Of a stretch of 64,000 nt of DNA, positions 27,367 through 35,212 are shown piece by piece. The stretch is from Rhodospirillaceae bacterium (lineage in GTDB: Bacteria > Pseudomonadota > Alphaproteobacteria > CACIAM-22H2). A model generated the notes under the pieces. It saw only the letters and a program-made list of their open reading frames with translations. It ran no database searches and was not told where the DNA came from. The position numbers and the translations under genes are program-made. Positions within the stretch are counted from its first letter, which is position 1, and each line of letters opens with the position of its first letter. The stretch is from positions 62,001 to 126,000 of the forward strand of contig JALHMR010000012.1 of NCBI GenBank assembly GCA_022843945.1, given 5' to 3'.

Positions 27367-28701
27367 CTATCTGCCAAGCGTGAAGACTTCGACGGAGGCC
27401 TCCCGTCCGCGCACCTGGATGGTGCGGGCGGGGGCGGCATCGGGGCTGCTGACCTTCGCGGCCTTGAAGGTGGTGCCGCAGATCAGGCAGGAACTCCCGA
27501 GCTCCTTGTTCAACTGTTCGAGCCGCTGCGCCAGGTTCACCGTATCCCCGTACAGGGTATAGGTCTGGCGCTGGTCGCCGCCCACGGTGCCGGCGGCCAC
27601 CGTTCCGGTCGTGACACCGATGCGCAGGCGCAGCCGGTGGCCCTCGAACCGGCGCTCCTCGACCAGGGTCAACAGGGCTCGGGCGGCATCGACGGCGCGC
27701 TGCGCGTATCCCTCCACCGGAAGCGGCGCGTTGAACGACGCCATCAGCGCGTCACCGATGTGATTGACTATTATGCCGCCGCGTTTCTCGATGATGGCCG
27801 AGGCCGCGCTGAAGAAGCTGTTGAGCACGCCGATGACCTCGGCCGGCGGCAGCTTTTCGGACAGGGTGGTGAAACCTTCGATGTCGGCGAAGATGATGCT
27901 CGCCTGCCGCTGCTGCGGCGCCAGGTGGCCCTCCTGGGCGAGCTGCTCGGCCACCTGCGACGGGACATAGCGGCCGAAGGCGCGCTGCACGCGCGCCCGC
28001 TTGGCCTCCTCGGCGGCGTGGGCCCGGACCATGTTGCGCGCCCGGTGGACGACCAGGGCGGCGAGGCCGGTGATCACCAGGATCGCCACCGCTTCCATGA
28101 CGCGGGCCGGGTAGCTGAGGAAATCCAGGCTGAGAAGGGTATCGAGATAGACCTCGCGCGACGGCATTGGCGGCAAGGTGTGGTGCCCGACGACTCTCTC
28201 CATGCCGGAAGCGATCCAGACCGTGGCCGCGGCGAGGCCGACCACCGAGCACAGCCCGGTCCACAGCACCAGGGCCGGCGACAGCGTCAGGAGGGAGATC
28301 GCGACAACGATGTAGTAGAACTCGTTGCGGGTGCCGAGAAAGACGAAGTTCTGCGGCACGTCGCCGCCGCTGGTGAGCGGAGAGAAGACCAGCATGGCGC
28401 TGATCGCCGCCGCGTCGAAGGCGAAGAACACATAGCGGCCGGCCCGCTCAAAGCGGCCGCCCGCGAGCCAGAGCTGAACCAGGCCAACCGCGGCGGCGAA
28501 CAGAACGAGGCCGGCAATATAGAGATCGTTGGGGAAGGTGAGGGCCACCAGGTAGAACAGCGCGATCGGGGCCAAGGCACAGGCCCGGCCGATCACGGCC
28601 AGCCTGAATCCCTTGCGCTCTGCTTCGATGAGCGCGGCTTCCGGGGAATCGCCCGGCGCTGCACCCTCAGGCGCGGAGGTCGTTTGCTGTTCGGCACCCA
28701 T
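27367..28701 (-). CDS. Membrane-bound class III adenylate/guanylate cyclase
   Basis: About 444 residues from ATG 28701. Five to six hydrophobic helices (to about residue 240) precede a class III cyclase domain: ASIIFADIEGFTTLSEKL holds the first metal-binding Asp and IVNHIGDALMASFNAP the second, followed by LRLRIGVTTGTVAAGTVGG and TYTLYGDTVNLAQRLE with the transition-state region. It makes cAMP from ATP (or cGMP; base-selecting residues were not settled). The frame is open to 28821, but that extension overlaps the CcdA-like gene and looks non-coding. It starts 16 bases after that gene's stop, so it may share the toxin-antitoxin transcript. Confidence 0.87.
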   Translation of the reverse strand: MGAEQQTTSAPEGAAPGDSPEAALIEAERKGFRLAVIGRACALAPIALFYLVALTFPNDLYIAGLVLFAAAVGLVQLWLAGGRFERAGRYVFFAFDAAAISAMLVFSPLTSGGDVPQNFVFLGTRNEFYYIVVAISLLTLSPALVLWTGLCSVVGLAAATVWIASGMERVVGHHTLPPMPSREVYLDTLLSLDFLSYPARVMEAVAILVITGLAALVVHRARNMVRAHAAEEAKRARVQRAFGRYVPSQVAEQLAQEGHLAPQQRQASIIFADIEGFTTLSEKLPPAEVIGVLNSFFSAASAIIEKRGGIIVNHIGDALMASFNAPLPVEGYAQRAVDAARALLTLVEERRFEGHRLRLRIGVTTGTVAAGTVGGDQRQTYTLYGDTVNLAQRLEQLNKELGSSCLICGTTFKAAKVSSPDAAPARTIQVRGREASVEVFTLGR

Positions 28702-28717
28702 CGGCTGGTGACGTACC

Positions 28718-28897
28718 TCAGCGTTCAGAACGCTTGCCTTCCCGCGTGCCCATATCTGAAAGGCGTTGAAGCGGGAGGCCATGCTGATCGACATAGTCGT
28801 TTGCGGCCATGATCGCTTCACGGTTTTCGTCTTTCCAGACCTCGGCGGCTGACGTTGCGGCTGCGTCGGGTCCAGGCTGCTTTCCGGTGGTCGTCAT
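28718..28897 (-). CDS. Short CcdA-like antitoxin gene
   Basis: 59 residues, MTTTGKQPGPDAAATSAAEV then WKDENREAIMAANDYVDQHG and LPLQRL. The segment W-x3-NREAI-x4-Y-V-x2-HG is the toxin-binding tail of CcdA antitoxins; the N-terminal ribbon-helix-helix is absent (59 against ~75-80 residues). Its ATG overlaps the PemK stop as ATGA, strong support for a real, coupled gene. No CcdB gene follows; the adenylate cyclase starts 16 bases later. It may be an orphan remnant or a second antitoxin for the PemK-like protein. Confidence 0.72.
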   Translation of the reverse strand: MTTTGKQPGPDAAATSAAEVWKDENREAIMAANDYVDQHGLPLQRLSDMGTREGKRSER

Positions 28898-29250
28898 GGC
28901 CGTGCTCCGGCGGTTGCCGTCAGCGTGCGCGCGATATGGGCTGCGACCTTTTTGCGGTCGCCGGTTGGCAGCGCGCCTATAGGCTCGGCGTCGCGACTCT
29001 CGATCGTGGCGATCTTGGCGCAGCGCACCATCGAAGGGGCGGGAAGTCCCGCCGCTTCCTGATCGGAAATGACGACGTCGTTGTCCCAGCGGCGGTTCTC
29101 GGCGCTGGTGATCATCAGGACCCAGAGCAGCCCGTGATTGGCCTCAAGCGGCCCGGCTGCAACGACGAGCGCCGGCCGATGCTGGCGAACCGGCCGGTCG
29201 GTGTAGGGGAAGGGAACCTTGACGACGTCCCAGGCCTTAAAGGTCGGCAT
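28894..29250 (-). CDS. PemK/MazF-family toxin
   Basis: 118 residues with the MazF/PemK start WDVVKVPFPYTDRPVRQHRPALVV, the GLLWVLMITSAENRRWDNDV segment and PSMVRCAKIATIE, all family hallmarks; such toxins cleave mRNA at short sequences. The start overlaps the AbrB-type antitoxin by 14 bases, and its stop overlaps the CcdA-like gene (ATGA). Three overlapping genes suggest one tightly coupled message. Confidence 0.9.
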   Translation of the reverse strand: MPTFKAWDVVKVPFPYTDRPVRQHRPALVVAAGPLEANHGLLWVLMITSAENRRWDNDVVISDQEAAGLPAPSMVRCAKIATIESRDAEPIGALPTGDRKKVAAHIARTLTATAGARP

Positions 29251-29452
29251 AGGCCTTGCTGTCGTTCTCCGAGGCCCATTCGCCGAACGTGGCGAACGGA
29301 TCGTCGGCGGCCTTCTGCGATGCCTTGGTGAGAATGACGCGACCGCGCTCGATCCGGTAGGCGAGCTCGTCGCCTTCGCGCACGCGCAGGGCCTCGCGCA
29401 CCGGCTGAGGGATCGTCGTCTGTGCTTTGCTGGTCAGCTTGCTGGTGATCAT
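29237..29452 (-). CDS. AbrB/MazE-type antitoxin
   Basis: 71 residues. The N-terminal swapped-hairpin DNA-binding domain is clear: SKLTSKAQTTIPQPVREAL, then VREGDELAYRIERGRVILTKA. The acidic C-terminus (DDPFATFGEWASENDSKAYA) is the toxin-binding part. First gene of the AbrB-PemK-CcdA-like series; ATG 29452 lies right beside the palindrome 29455-29469, which it probably binds. Confidence 0.9.
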   Translation of the reverse strand: MITSKLTSKAQTTIPQPVREALRVREGDELAYRIERGRVILTKASQKAADDPFATFGEWASENDSKAYADL

Positions 29453-29454
29453 GG

Positions 29455-29469
29455 TAAGGATATTCCTTA
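29455..29469 (-). promoter_or_regulatory. Candidate AbrB-type operator overlapping the ribosome site
   Basis: Inverted repeat TAAGGA-TAT-TCCTTA ending two bases before the antitoxin ATG (minus strand), with a further CTTATA-like half-site next to it. It covers the AAGGA ribosome site, so binding could block both transcription and translation. Repeat seen; role inferred. Confidence 0.55.
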
Positions 29470-29599
29470 CTATAAGGGACAGCTCAGCGTCAAGGGCGCT
29501 CGCCTTGGTCACCCGCTCGCGCCACGGGAATAAGCCGCTCGCGCGCCGCGTATGCGCCCCGTAGTACGACATCCAGTAACACGACATCAGGGTGACAGC

Positions 29600-30445
29600 A
29601 TGCCGACCGAGATCTTCCTGCTGGTGCTTCTGGCGGCGGCCATGCACGCCGGCTGGAACGCCATGATCAAGGTGAACAGCGACCGCATGACGGCGATGGC
29701 CAACGTGACGCTGTTCGGCAGCGTCGTCTCGGCGCCGGTGCTGTTCGTCGTGCCGCTGCCGCCGCCGGAGGTCTGGGGGATGCTGGCCGTCACCATCGTG
29801 CTGCACACGGCCTATCACCTGTTCCTGCCCACCGCCTACAAGTACGGCGATCTCGGCCAGATCTATCCGATGACCCGCGGCCTCGCGCCGCTGCTGGTGC
29901 TGCTCGGCGCCTTCGTCGCGGCCGGGGAGACGGTGTCGCTGACCACCCTGATCGGCGTGCTCTGCCTGCTGGCGGGTGTGGCGACCTTGGCCTTCGACCG
30001 CCGCCACAAGGGAGCGCCGCGCGGACGCGCCGTGCTCTTCGCCTTCCTGTGCGGCGCCACCATCGCCACCTTCACGGTGATCGACGGTCTCGGTGCGCGC
30101 CTCTCGGGCGGCGGGCTGAGCTTCGCCGCCTGGACGACCTTCGGCGGCGGGCTGATGACCTACGCGCTGGTCTGGATGAGGCGCGGCAACAGCCTGCCGG
30201 CGACCTGGCGCGTCAATGTCCTGCCGCTGTTCCTCGGCGGCACGATGCAGGTCGCGGTCTACTGGATCGTGGTCTTCGCCATGACCCAGGCGCCGATGGC
30301 CGCCGTCTCGGCGCTGCGCGAGACCGGCGTGCTGTTCGCCGCACTGCTCTCCACCTTCCTGCTCAAGGAGGGGATGAACGTCTGGCGCTTCGTCTCGGCC
30401 GGGCTGGTTGCCGGTGGCGCCATGCTGATCCGCGGGTCGAAATAA
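29600..30445 (+). CDS. EamA/DMT-family transporter
   Basis: 281 residues, ten predicted membrane helices in two EamA repeats. HAGWNAMIKVNSDRMTAM near the N-terminus and GAPMAAVSALRETGVLFAALL in the second half are typical of the family. Substrate unknown; members export or import metabolites such as amino acids and nucleosides. ATG 29600 follows AGGGTG. The gene stands alone, divergent from the toxin-antitoxin operon. Confidence 0.88.
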   Translation: MPTEIFLLVLLAAAMHAGWNAMIKVNSDRMTAMANVTLFGSVVSAPVLFVVPLPPPEVWGMLAVTIVLHTAYHLFLPTAYKYGDLGQIYPMTRGLAPLLVLLGAFVAAGETVSLTTLIGVLCLLAGVATLAFDRRHKGAPRGRAVLFAFLCGATIATFTVIDGLGARLSGGGLSFAAWTTFGGGLMTYALVWMRRGNSLPATWRVNVLPLFLGGTMQVAVYWIVVFAMTQAPMAAVSALRETGVLFAALLSTFLLKEGMNVWRFVSAGLVAGGAMLIRGSK

Positions 30446-30463
30446 CGGATCGAACGCGCTCGC

Positions 30464-30546
30464 TCACACCACCGAGCGCATCAGCCCGCCGTCGACGCGG
30501 ATGTTCTGGCCGGTGGTGGTGCCGGCGGCGTCGGAGGCGCCGGCAG
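30464..30546 (-). pseudogene. C-terminal remnant of a short-chain dehydrogenase gene
   Basis: Read on the minus strand this gives AGASDAAGTTTGQNIRVDGG followed by LMRSVV and stop, the classic SDR C-terminus. It closely matches the end of the intact SDR at 31252-31968 (ASDAAGYITGQNLRVDGG, LMRGV). Upstream of it the frame is lost; no start or other SDR motifs remain. It is a leftover of a second SDR gene, cut off where the SnoaL-like gene region begins. Confidence 0.75.
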
Positions 30547-30626
30547 ACTGGTCTTCAAAATATTAATACCTCTTCCGTAGGGTGATCGGCTTCTGGAGAA
30601 GCGTCGGGAAGGAGCTGACAAATCCG

Positions 30627-31247
30627 ATGACAAACCGACGGACTGTCCTGGCCCGCATTTTGGGAGCCTCGACCTTCGTGGCTGCCGCGCTCGGCGGCTG
30701 GTTCAAAAGCACCGCCTCCGCACAAGGGAGCCAATCGATGTCAAAGCAAGCGATGCTCGACCTATTCAAGAAGCATGTGGATGCGGAACTGGCGGGCGAC
30801 CTGGACACCACGATGGCGACGATGACGGGTGATCCGCATCTGCATAATGTGCCCACGATGATCGGGGGCGTGGGCCCCGATGGGGTTCGCAAGTTCTACC
30901 GGGATCATCTGATCGGCCAGTTCTTCCCGCCCGACGTCAAGATGACGGAGGTCTCCCGGACCGTCGACGACCGTCAGATCGTCGATGAGCTGGTCATCAG
31001 CTTCACCCACACGACAACGATCGACTGGATGCTGCCCGGCGTCGCGCCCACCGGGAAGCGGGTCGAAGTGGCCTTTGCGGTGATCGTGGGATTCAAGGAC
31101 GGCAAAATCTCCCACGAGCACATTTATTGGGACCAGGCCTGCGTATTGGTGCAGATCGGCCTGCTCAATCCGGCGGGGCTGCCGGTCAGCGGCGCGGAAA
31201 GCGCCCGCCGGGTTGCCAATCCAAAACTTCCACCCCGCGCGATCTGA
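30627..31247 (+). CDS. Exported SnoaL/NTF2-like protein
   Basis: About 206 residues from ATG 30627. A twin-arginine-type signal (NRRTVLARILGAS, hydrophobic to about 30, cut near ASAQ) is followed by a SnoaL/NTF2-like fold: MLDLFKKHVDAELAGDLDTTM, PDGVRKFYRDHLIG, and RVEVAFAVIVGFKDGKISHEHIYWDQ. These domains are cyclase/isomerase-like or ligand binders; the reaction is unknown. It lies between an SDR remnant and an intact convergent SDR gene (stops four bases apart), possibly a pathway pair. Confidence 0.8.
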   Translation: MTNRRTVLARILGASTFVAAALGGWFKSTASAQGSQSMSKQAMLDLFKKHVDAELAGDLDTTMATMTGDPHLHNVPTMIGGVGPDGVRKFYRDHLIGQFFPPDVKMTEVSRTVDDRQIVDELVISFTHTTTIDWMLPGVAPTGKRVEVAFAVIVGFKDGKISHEHIYWDQACVLVQIGLLNPAGLPVSGAESARRVANPKLPPRAI

Positions 31248-31251
31248 CGTC

Positions 31252-31968
31252 TCAAACCCCCCGCATCAGCCCGCCATCGACGCGGAGGTTCTGGCCGGTG
31301 ATGTAGCCGGCCGCGTCCGACGCCAGGAAGCTGATCGTGCCGGCGATCTCCTCCATCTTGCCGTAGCGCTTCATCGGCACGCTCTCGCGCCGCGCTTCCG
31401 TGCCCGGCAGGCTGTCGATCCAGCCGGGCAGGATGTTGTTGATGCGGATGTTGTCGGCGGCATAGGTGTCGGCGAAGAGCTTGGTGAAGGAGGCGAGGCC
31501 GGCCCGCGCCACGGCCGAGGTCGGGAAGGCGGAAGCCGGCTCGAAGGCCCAGGCGGTGGAGATGTTGATGATCGCGCCGGCCTTCTGCTTCTGCATCACC
31601 GGCGTCACCAGCCGGATGGGGCGGATGGCGCTGAGCAGGTAGACGTCGATCCCCTTGTGCCAGTCCTCGTCGCTGATCTCGAGCAGCGGTGCGCGCGGGC
31701 CGTGGCCGGCGCTGTTGACCAGGACATCGACGCGGTCCCATTTCGCCAGCACGGCATCGACCAGGCGCTGAACGTCGGCCGCCACCTGGTTCGAGCCGGT
31801 GACGCCGATGCCGCCGAGCTCCCGGGCCAGCGCCTCGCCCTTGCCGGAGGAGGAGAGGATGGCGACACGGAACCCGTCCGCCGCCAGCCGGCGCGCCGCC
31901 GCCGCCCCCATGCCGCTGCCGCCCGCCGTGACTATTGCTACCTTTGGCGCGACCTTGCCTGTGCTCAT
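31252..31968 (-). CDS. Short-chain dehydrogenase/reductase with altered active site
   Basis: 238 residues, a classical-length SDR. The NAD(P)-binding motif is TAGGSGMGAAAA, NSAG follows at 85-88, the catalytic Ser is probably S137 (NIST), and the C-terminal end is GQNLRVDGGLM. At the YxxxK position the sequence reads S151-A-V-A-R155 (PTSAVARAGLASFTK), so both catalytic Tyr and Lys are replaced. It may have a different mechanism or be non-catalytic. Convergent with the SnoaL-like gene. Confidence 0.88.
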   Translation of the reverse strand: MSTGKVAPKVAIVTAGGSGMGAAAARRLAADGFRVAILSSSGKGEALARELGGIGVTGSNQVAADVQRLVDAVLAKWDRVDVLVNSAGHGPRAPLLEISDEDWHKGIDVYLLSAIRPIRLVTPVMQKQKAGAIINISTAWAFEPASAFPTSAVARAGLASFTKLFADTYAADNIRINNILPGWIDSLPGTEARRESVPMKRYGKMEEIAGTISFLASDAAGYITGQNLRVDGGLMRGV

Positions 31969-32124
31969 TCAGATGCCTTTCGCAGAGTGGGGCGGGCATC
32001 ATAGCCGCCAAAGACCATCGGGGCGGGTGAAATGGCGGCGCCGGCGCCGATTGCCACGGATCAATGAAGGGGGAGCCGCGCCCCTTATGCTGCGGACCGG
32101 GCAAACCACCGGCAGGGGCCAGGC

Positions 32125-32850
32125 ATGGCATCGATTCGAGATCCGGGCAGCAGCCTCGATGCGCTGCTCGACCGCAACGTGGCGTGGGCGCAAGCGAAGA
32201 GGCGCGACGACCCGACCTATTTCGAGCGCATGGCCGGCCCGCAATCGCCCCGCTACCTGTGGATCGGCTGCTCCGACAGCCGGGTGACGGCCAACGACGT
32301 GCTCGACCTCGATCCCGGCCAGGTCTTCGTCCACCGCAACATCGCCAACGTCGCCCATACCAGCGACATGAACCTGCTCGCCGTCCTCGAATACGCGGTG
32401 GCGGTGCTCAAGGTCGAGCACGTCATCGTCTGCGGTTACGGCTGCGGCGGCATCGAGCGCGCCCTGGGCGACGAGCGCACGGCGCTGGTCGATTACTGGC
32501 TGCAGCCCATCGTCATGCTCTACCGCAAGCACCGCGCGCTGTTCGACGGGCTGCCCGACGCCCTCGCCCGCCTCAACCGCATGTGCGAGATCAACATCGA
32601 GATGCAGGTCCGCCGCGTCGCCGCCACGCCGATCGTCGAGAACGCCTGGGTCGCCGGCCGCAGGCTGCAGGTGCATGGCTGGATCTACGGCACCGAGGAC
32701 GGGCTGCTGCGCGATCTCGGGCCCACACTCGCCTCGCTCGAGGAGCGCGACGCGCTGCCCAGCATCGACGAGCGCGTGCAGCACCCGGTGGAGCCGCGCA
32801 GCAGCCTGCGCCGCCACGCCATCGAGGCCTTCGCCGCGCCAAGGGATTGA
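32125..32850 (+). CDS. Beta-carbonic anhydrase family protein lacking the zinc-ligand His
   Basis: 241 residues with the beta-CA framework: SPRYLWIGCSDSRVTAND (C49, D51), DPGQVFVHRNIANV, and SDMNLLAVLEYAVAVLKVEHVIVCG. The usual CGHxxCGG is CGYGCGG here (C103-G-Y-G-C107): one codon shorter, with no His. E. coli Can binds zinc by Cys42, Asp44, His98 and Cys101; only three equivalents remain. It may bind metal differently, be inactive, or have another role. The rest of the protein is well kept, so it is not an obviously decaying gene. Confidence 0.9.
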   Translation: MASIRDPGSSLDALLDRNVAWAQAKRRDDPTYFERMAGPQSPRYLWIGCSDSRVTANDVLDLDPGQVFVHRNIANVAHTSDMNLLAVLEYAVAVLKVEHVIVCGYGCGGIERALGDERTALVDYWLQPIVMLYRKHRALFDGLPDALARLNRMCEINIEMQVRRVAATPIVENAWVAGRRLQVHGWIYGTEDGLLRDLGPTLASLEERDALPSIDERVQHPVEPRSSLRRHAIEAFAAPRD

Positions 32851-32921
32851 AGGCGCGCGATCGGGCCCAGGCTCAATCGGGTTGTCAGGCGCCGGGCGCG
32901 GCCCCTAGGCTGGCCCGAGCC

Positions 32922-33455
32922 ATGGACCGGACCCCCATCGAAACCGAGCGCCTGATCCTGCGCCCGCCCGTCGTGGCGGATGCCGAGGCGATCCATCGCC
33001 ACTGGGCCACCGACCCGCTTGTCACCCGCTACCTGGTGTGGAAGCCGCATCGCACGGTGGAGGACACGCGCGCCTTCCTCGCCTTCGTGGCCGAGAGCTG
33101 GGAGAGCGGCGCGGAGTTCACCTGGTTGCTCTGCCTGAAGTCGGAGCCCATCGGCTCGATCTCGCTGCGCAAGCACGGCGACAAGGCCGGCATCGGCTAC
33201 GCGCTGGCCCGCGCGCGGTGGGGGCAGGGCTACATGGTGGAGGCGGCGCGCCCGATCGTGGCGCTGGCGCTGGCCGATCCGGCGATCCGCCAGGTGGGCG
33301 CCTTCTGCGACCTGGAGAACAGCGCCTCGGCCCGCGTGCTGGAGAAGCTCGGCATGACAAGGCAGGAGATCCTCAGGCGCTGGCTGGTGCACCCGACGAT
33401 CAGCGACGAGCCGCGCGACTGCTATTTCTATTCCTTGGAGAGGCCTGCGAACTGA
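32922..33455 (+). CDS. RimJ/RimL-type GNAT acetyltransferase
   Basis: 177 residues. IETERLILRPPVVADAEAIHRHW is the RimJ/L N-terminus; the acetyl-CoA motif region is GIGYALARARWGQGYMVEAARPI, followed by IRQVGAFCDLENSASARVLEKLGM. It transfers acetyl to an N-terminus, amino acid or small molecule; the acceptor is unknown. ATG 32922 is the first start compatible with the family N-terminus. Downstream is a second, unrelated GNAT gene. Confidence 0.88.
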   Translation: MDRTPIETERLILRPPVVADAEAIHRHWATDPLVTRYLVWKPHRTVEDTRAFLAFVAESWESGAEFTWLLCLKSEPIGSISLRKHGDKAGIGYALARARWGQGYMVEAARPIVALALADPAIRQVGAFCDLENSASARVLEKLGMTRQEILRRWLVHPTISDEPRDCYFYSLERPAN

Positions 33456-33545
33456 GCCCTTTGCGGGCTGGACCCCGGCGGGCGCAGGGGCGACAATGGC
33501 GCCTGTTCCTGACAATCCATCGATTCCGACGAGGCTCATCCGTTC

Positions 33546-34259
33546 ATGGCCCGCAAGCCTCTCGACAATCCGGTATGGCACGCGCTCGGCGGCCCACAGG
33601 CGAAGCACGCCATTCGCCGCGAATTCGCCCGGCGCTTCGATCCCGACGTGGCGCCGTTCTTCGCCATCGAGGAGCCGTCGGACCGCGCCTATCGCGACAT
33701 CGGCGACCTCCTGGGCAAGTCGCCCGAGGCGCGGCTGTTCCGGCCGGAGAAGGAACCGGCGCCGCCCGGCTGGAGCAAAACCTTCGAGAAACCGATCGAC
33801 CAGATGATCCTGCCGCCGACGGCGGTGCTGCCGGCACCACTCTCGTCGATCATCGAGCTGCGCGAGGCTGATGCGCCGGCCATGCAGGAGCTGGCCCGGC
33901 GCACCGACCCGGGACCCTTCGCCCCGCGCACGCACGAGCTCGGCACGTTCCTGGGCATCCACGACGGCGAGCGGCTGGTGGCCATGGCCGGCGAGCGCCT
34001 GCGCCTGCCGGGCTGGATCGAGATCAGCGCCGTGGCCGTGGACAAGGAGTATCGCGGCCGCGGTTACGGCAAGGCGCTGAGTGCCGCACTCGTCGCCCGC
34101 ATCCGCGCTGCCGGCCAGATGCCGTTCCTGCACGTCTATCCCGACAACAAGGCGGCCTTCGCGCTCTACAAGGCGATGGGCTTCGTGCAGCGCACGACGC
34201 TGATCGTCACCTGGCTGGCGCCCAAGGCGCCGCCGGCGGCGGCGGAGGGCGGCCCCTGA
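33546..34259 (+). CDS. GNAT acetyltransferase (FR47-like C-terminal domain)
   Basis: 237 residues. An N-terminal ~100-residue region precedes a GNAT domain with EISAVAVDKEYRGRGYGKALSAALV (Q/RxxGxG/A acetyl-CoA loop) and PFLHVYPDNKAAFALYKAMGFV. The C-terminal part matches the FR47-like group. Acceptor unknown. Its stop overlaps the next start as TGATG, so the following lipoprotein is coupled to it. Confidence 0.88.
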   Translation: MARKPLDNPVWHALGGPQAKHAIRREFARRFDPDVAPFFAIEEPSDRAYRDIGDLLGKSPEARLFRPEKEPAPPGWSKTFEKPIDQMILPPTAVLPAPLSSIIELREADAPAMQELARRTDPGPFAPRTHELGTFLGIHDGERLVAMAGERLRLPGWIEISAVAVDKEYRGRGYGKALSAALVARIRAAGQMPFLHVYPDNKAAFALYKAMGFVQRTTLIVTWLAPKAPPAAAEGGP

Positions 34260-34798
34260 TGCGACGCTGGCTGACGCTCGGCGCCTGCCTGTCGCTTGCC
34301 GCTTGCGGCGGCGGCGGTACGCGGCCGGCGGCCACCAGCGCTGCCCTCGAATGCATGCTGGTCAATGCCAGCACGGTGCGGCCGGAGGGCTGGAGCTCCA
34401 GCGCCGGCTCCGGCTCCGTCTCGGTTTCCGCGGCGGAGTGGCAGGACACCTGGATGCGCCTGACGGCGCGCGACGAGGCGCCAGCCAAGCCGCTGCCGGC
34501 GGGCATGACGGCGATCGCCGTGACCGAGCGCGCCGGATCGAGCTGCTACTCGTATCTCGCGGTGAGCACGCTCAGCCGGGGCGGCGGCCAGCTCGATGTC
34601 GAGTTCCACCTGCGCGACATTCCGGCGATGGCGGGGCCGGTGGGCAGCGTCTGCATGCCCAATGTCTCGCAGCGCTCACTGGTCGTCTTCGTGCCGGCCG
34701 AGCTGGCGCGCGAGGTGCGCTTCATCCGCTCGGCGGCGGTGCGCGAGAACGCGCCGCGGGCGGCGCCGCCCGCCTGCCCGGCGCTGCGGCGCAATTGA
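34259..34798 (+). CDS. Putative lipoprotein, unknown
   Basis: 179 residues. The signal LGACLSLAAC is a lipobox with Cys at about 16, followed by a Gly run. The rest is a beta-rich domain with four Cys (ECMLVN, SSCYSYL, GSVCMPN, PPACPAL) that could form two disulphides. Translation is coupled to the upstream GNAT gene. No family recognised. Confidence 0.7.
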   Translation: MRRWLTLGACLSLAACGGGGTRPAATSAALECMLVNASTVRPEGWSSSAGSGSVSVSAAEWQDTWMRLTARDEAPAKPLPAGMTAIAVTERAGSSCYSYLAVSTLSRGGGQLDVEFHLRDIPAMAGPVGSVCMPNVSQRSLVVFVPAELAREVRFIRSAAVRENAPRAAPPACPALRRN

Positions 34799-34983
34799 GC
34801 GGGTGCCGGAAAAAGAAAGGCCGGCCGCCGCAGACGACGTTTCCATCACCCGCGCGGCCGGCCCGAGCCAGCGCCCGCACATCAGCGCGACGCCCGTAAG
34901 GACCATCGCGCGAACCGGCAGGCGCCGCTCTATTCTTCAATCAGTCGCTGAACCAGTCTCGCTGCAGCCGTATCGCGGCCGCG

Positions 34984-35190
34984 CTAGAAGACCGAGCCGG
35001 CCCGCACCAGGTTGATCTCGTGCACCACGCGGCGGTGGCCGTCGCTGCGGCTTTCGATCCGGTACTGGTTGCCTTCGCCGTCCGGCGGCAGGTGCCGCTC
35101 GACGACGAACTCGCCGCCGCCCGTCGCCTGATGGGCCAGGGGCGGCTTGTACTGGACGCGGGCGCCGACGTTGAACTTGTGCGGGGTCAT
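34984..35190 (-). CDS. Small conserved-type protein, unknown
   Basis: 68 residues: MTPHKFNVGARVQYKPPL, then GEFVVERHLPPDGEGNQYRIES and HRRVVHEINL. This FxVGxxVxY ... LP ... YRIKS ... ERVVxExxL pattern recurs in small alphaproteobacterial proteins of unknown role and suggests an SH3-like beta fold. Single gene with ATG 35190, 22 bases upstream of the next gene on the same strand. Confidence 0.7.
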   Translation of the reverse strand: MTPHKFNVGARVQYKPPLAHQATGGGEFVVERHLPPDGEGNQYRIESRSDGHRRVVHEINLVRAGSVF

Positions 35191-35212
35191 CGATGTTCCT
35201 TTGGCAAAAGGG

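Noticed and set aside
28702-28821. N-terminal extension of the cyclase to 28821
   Set aside because: It overlaps the CcdA-like gene in another frame and has no hydrophobic or family-like sequence.
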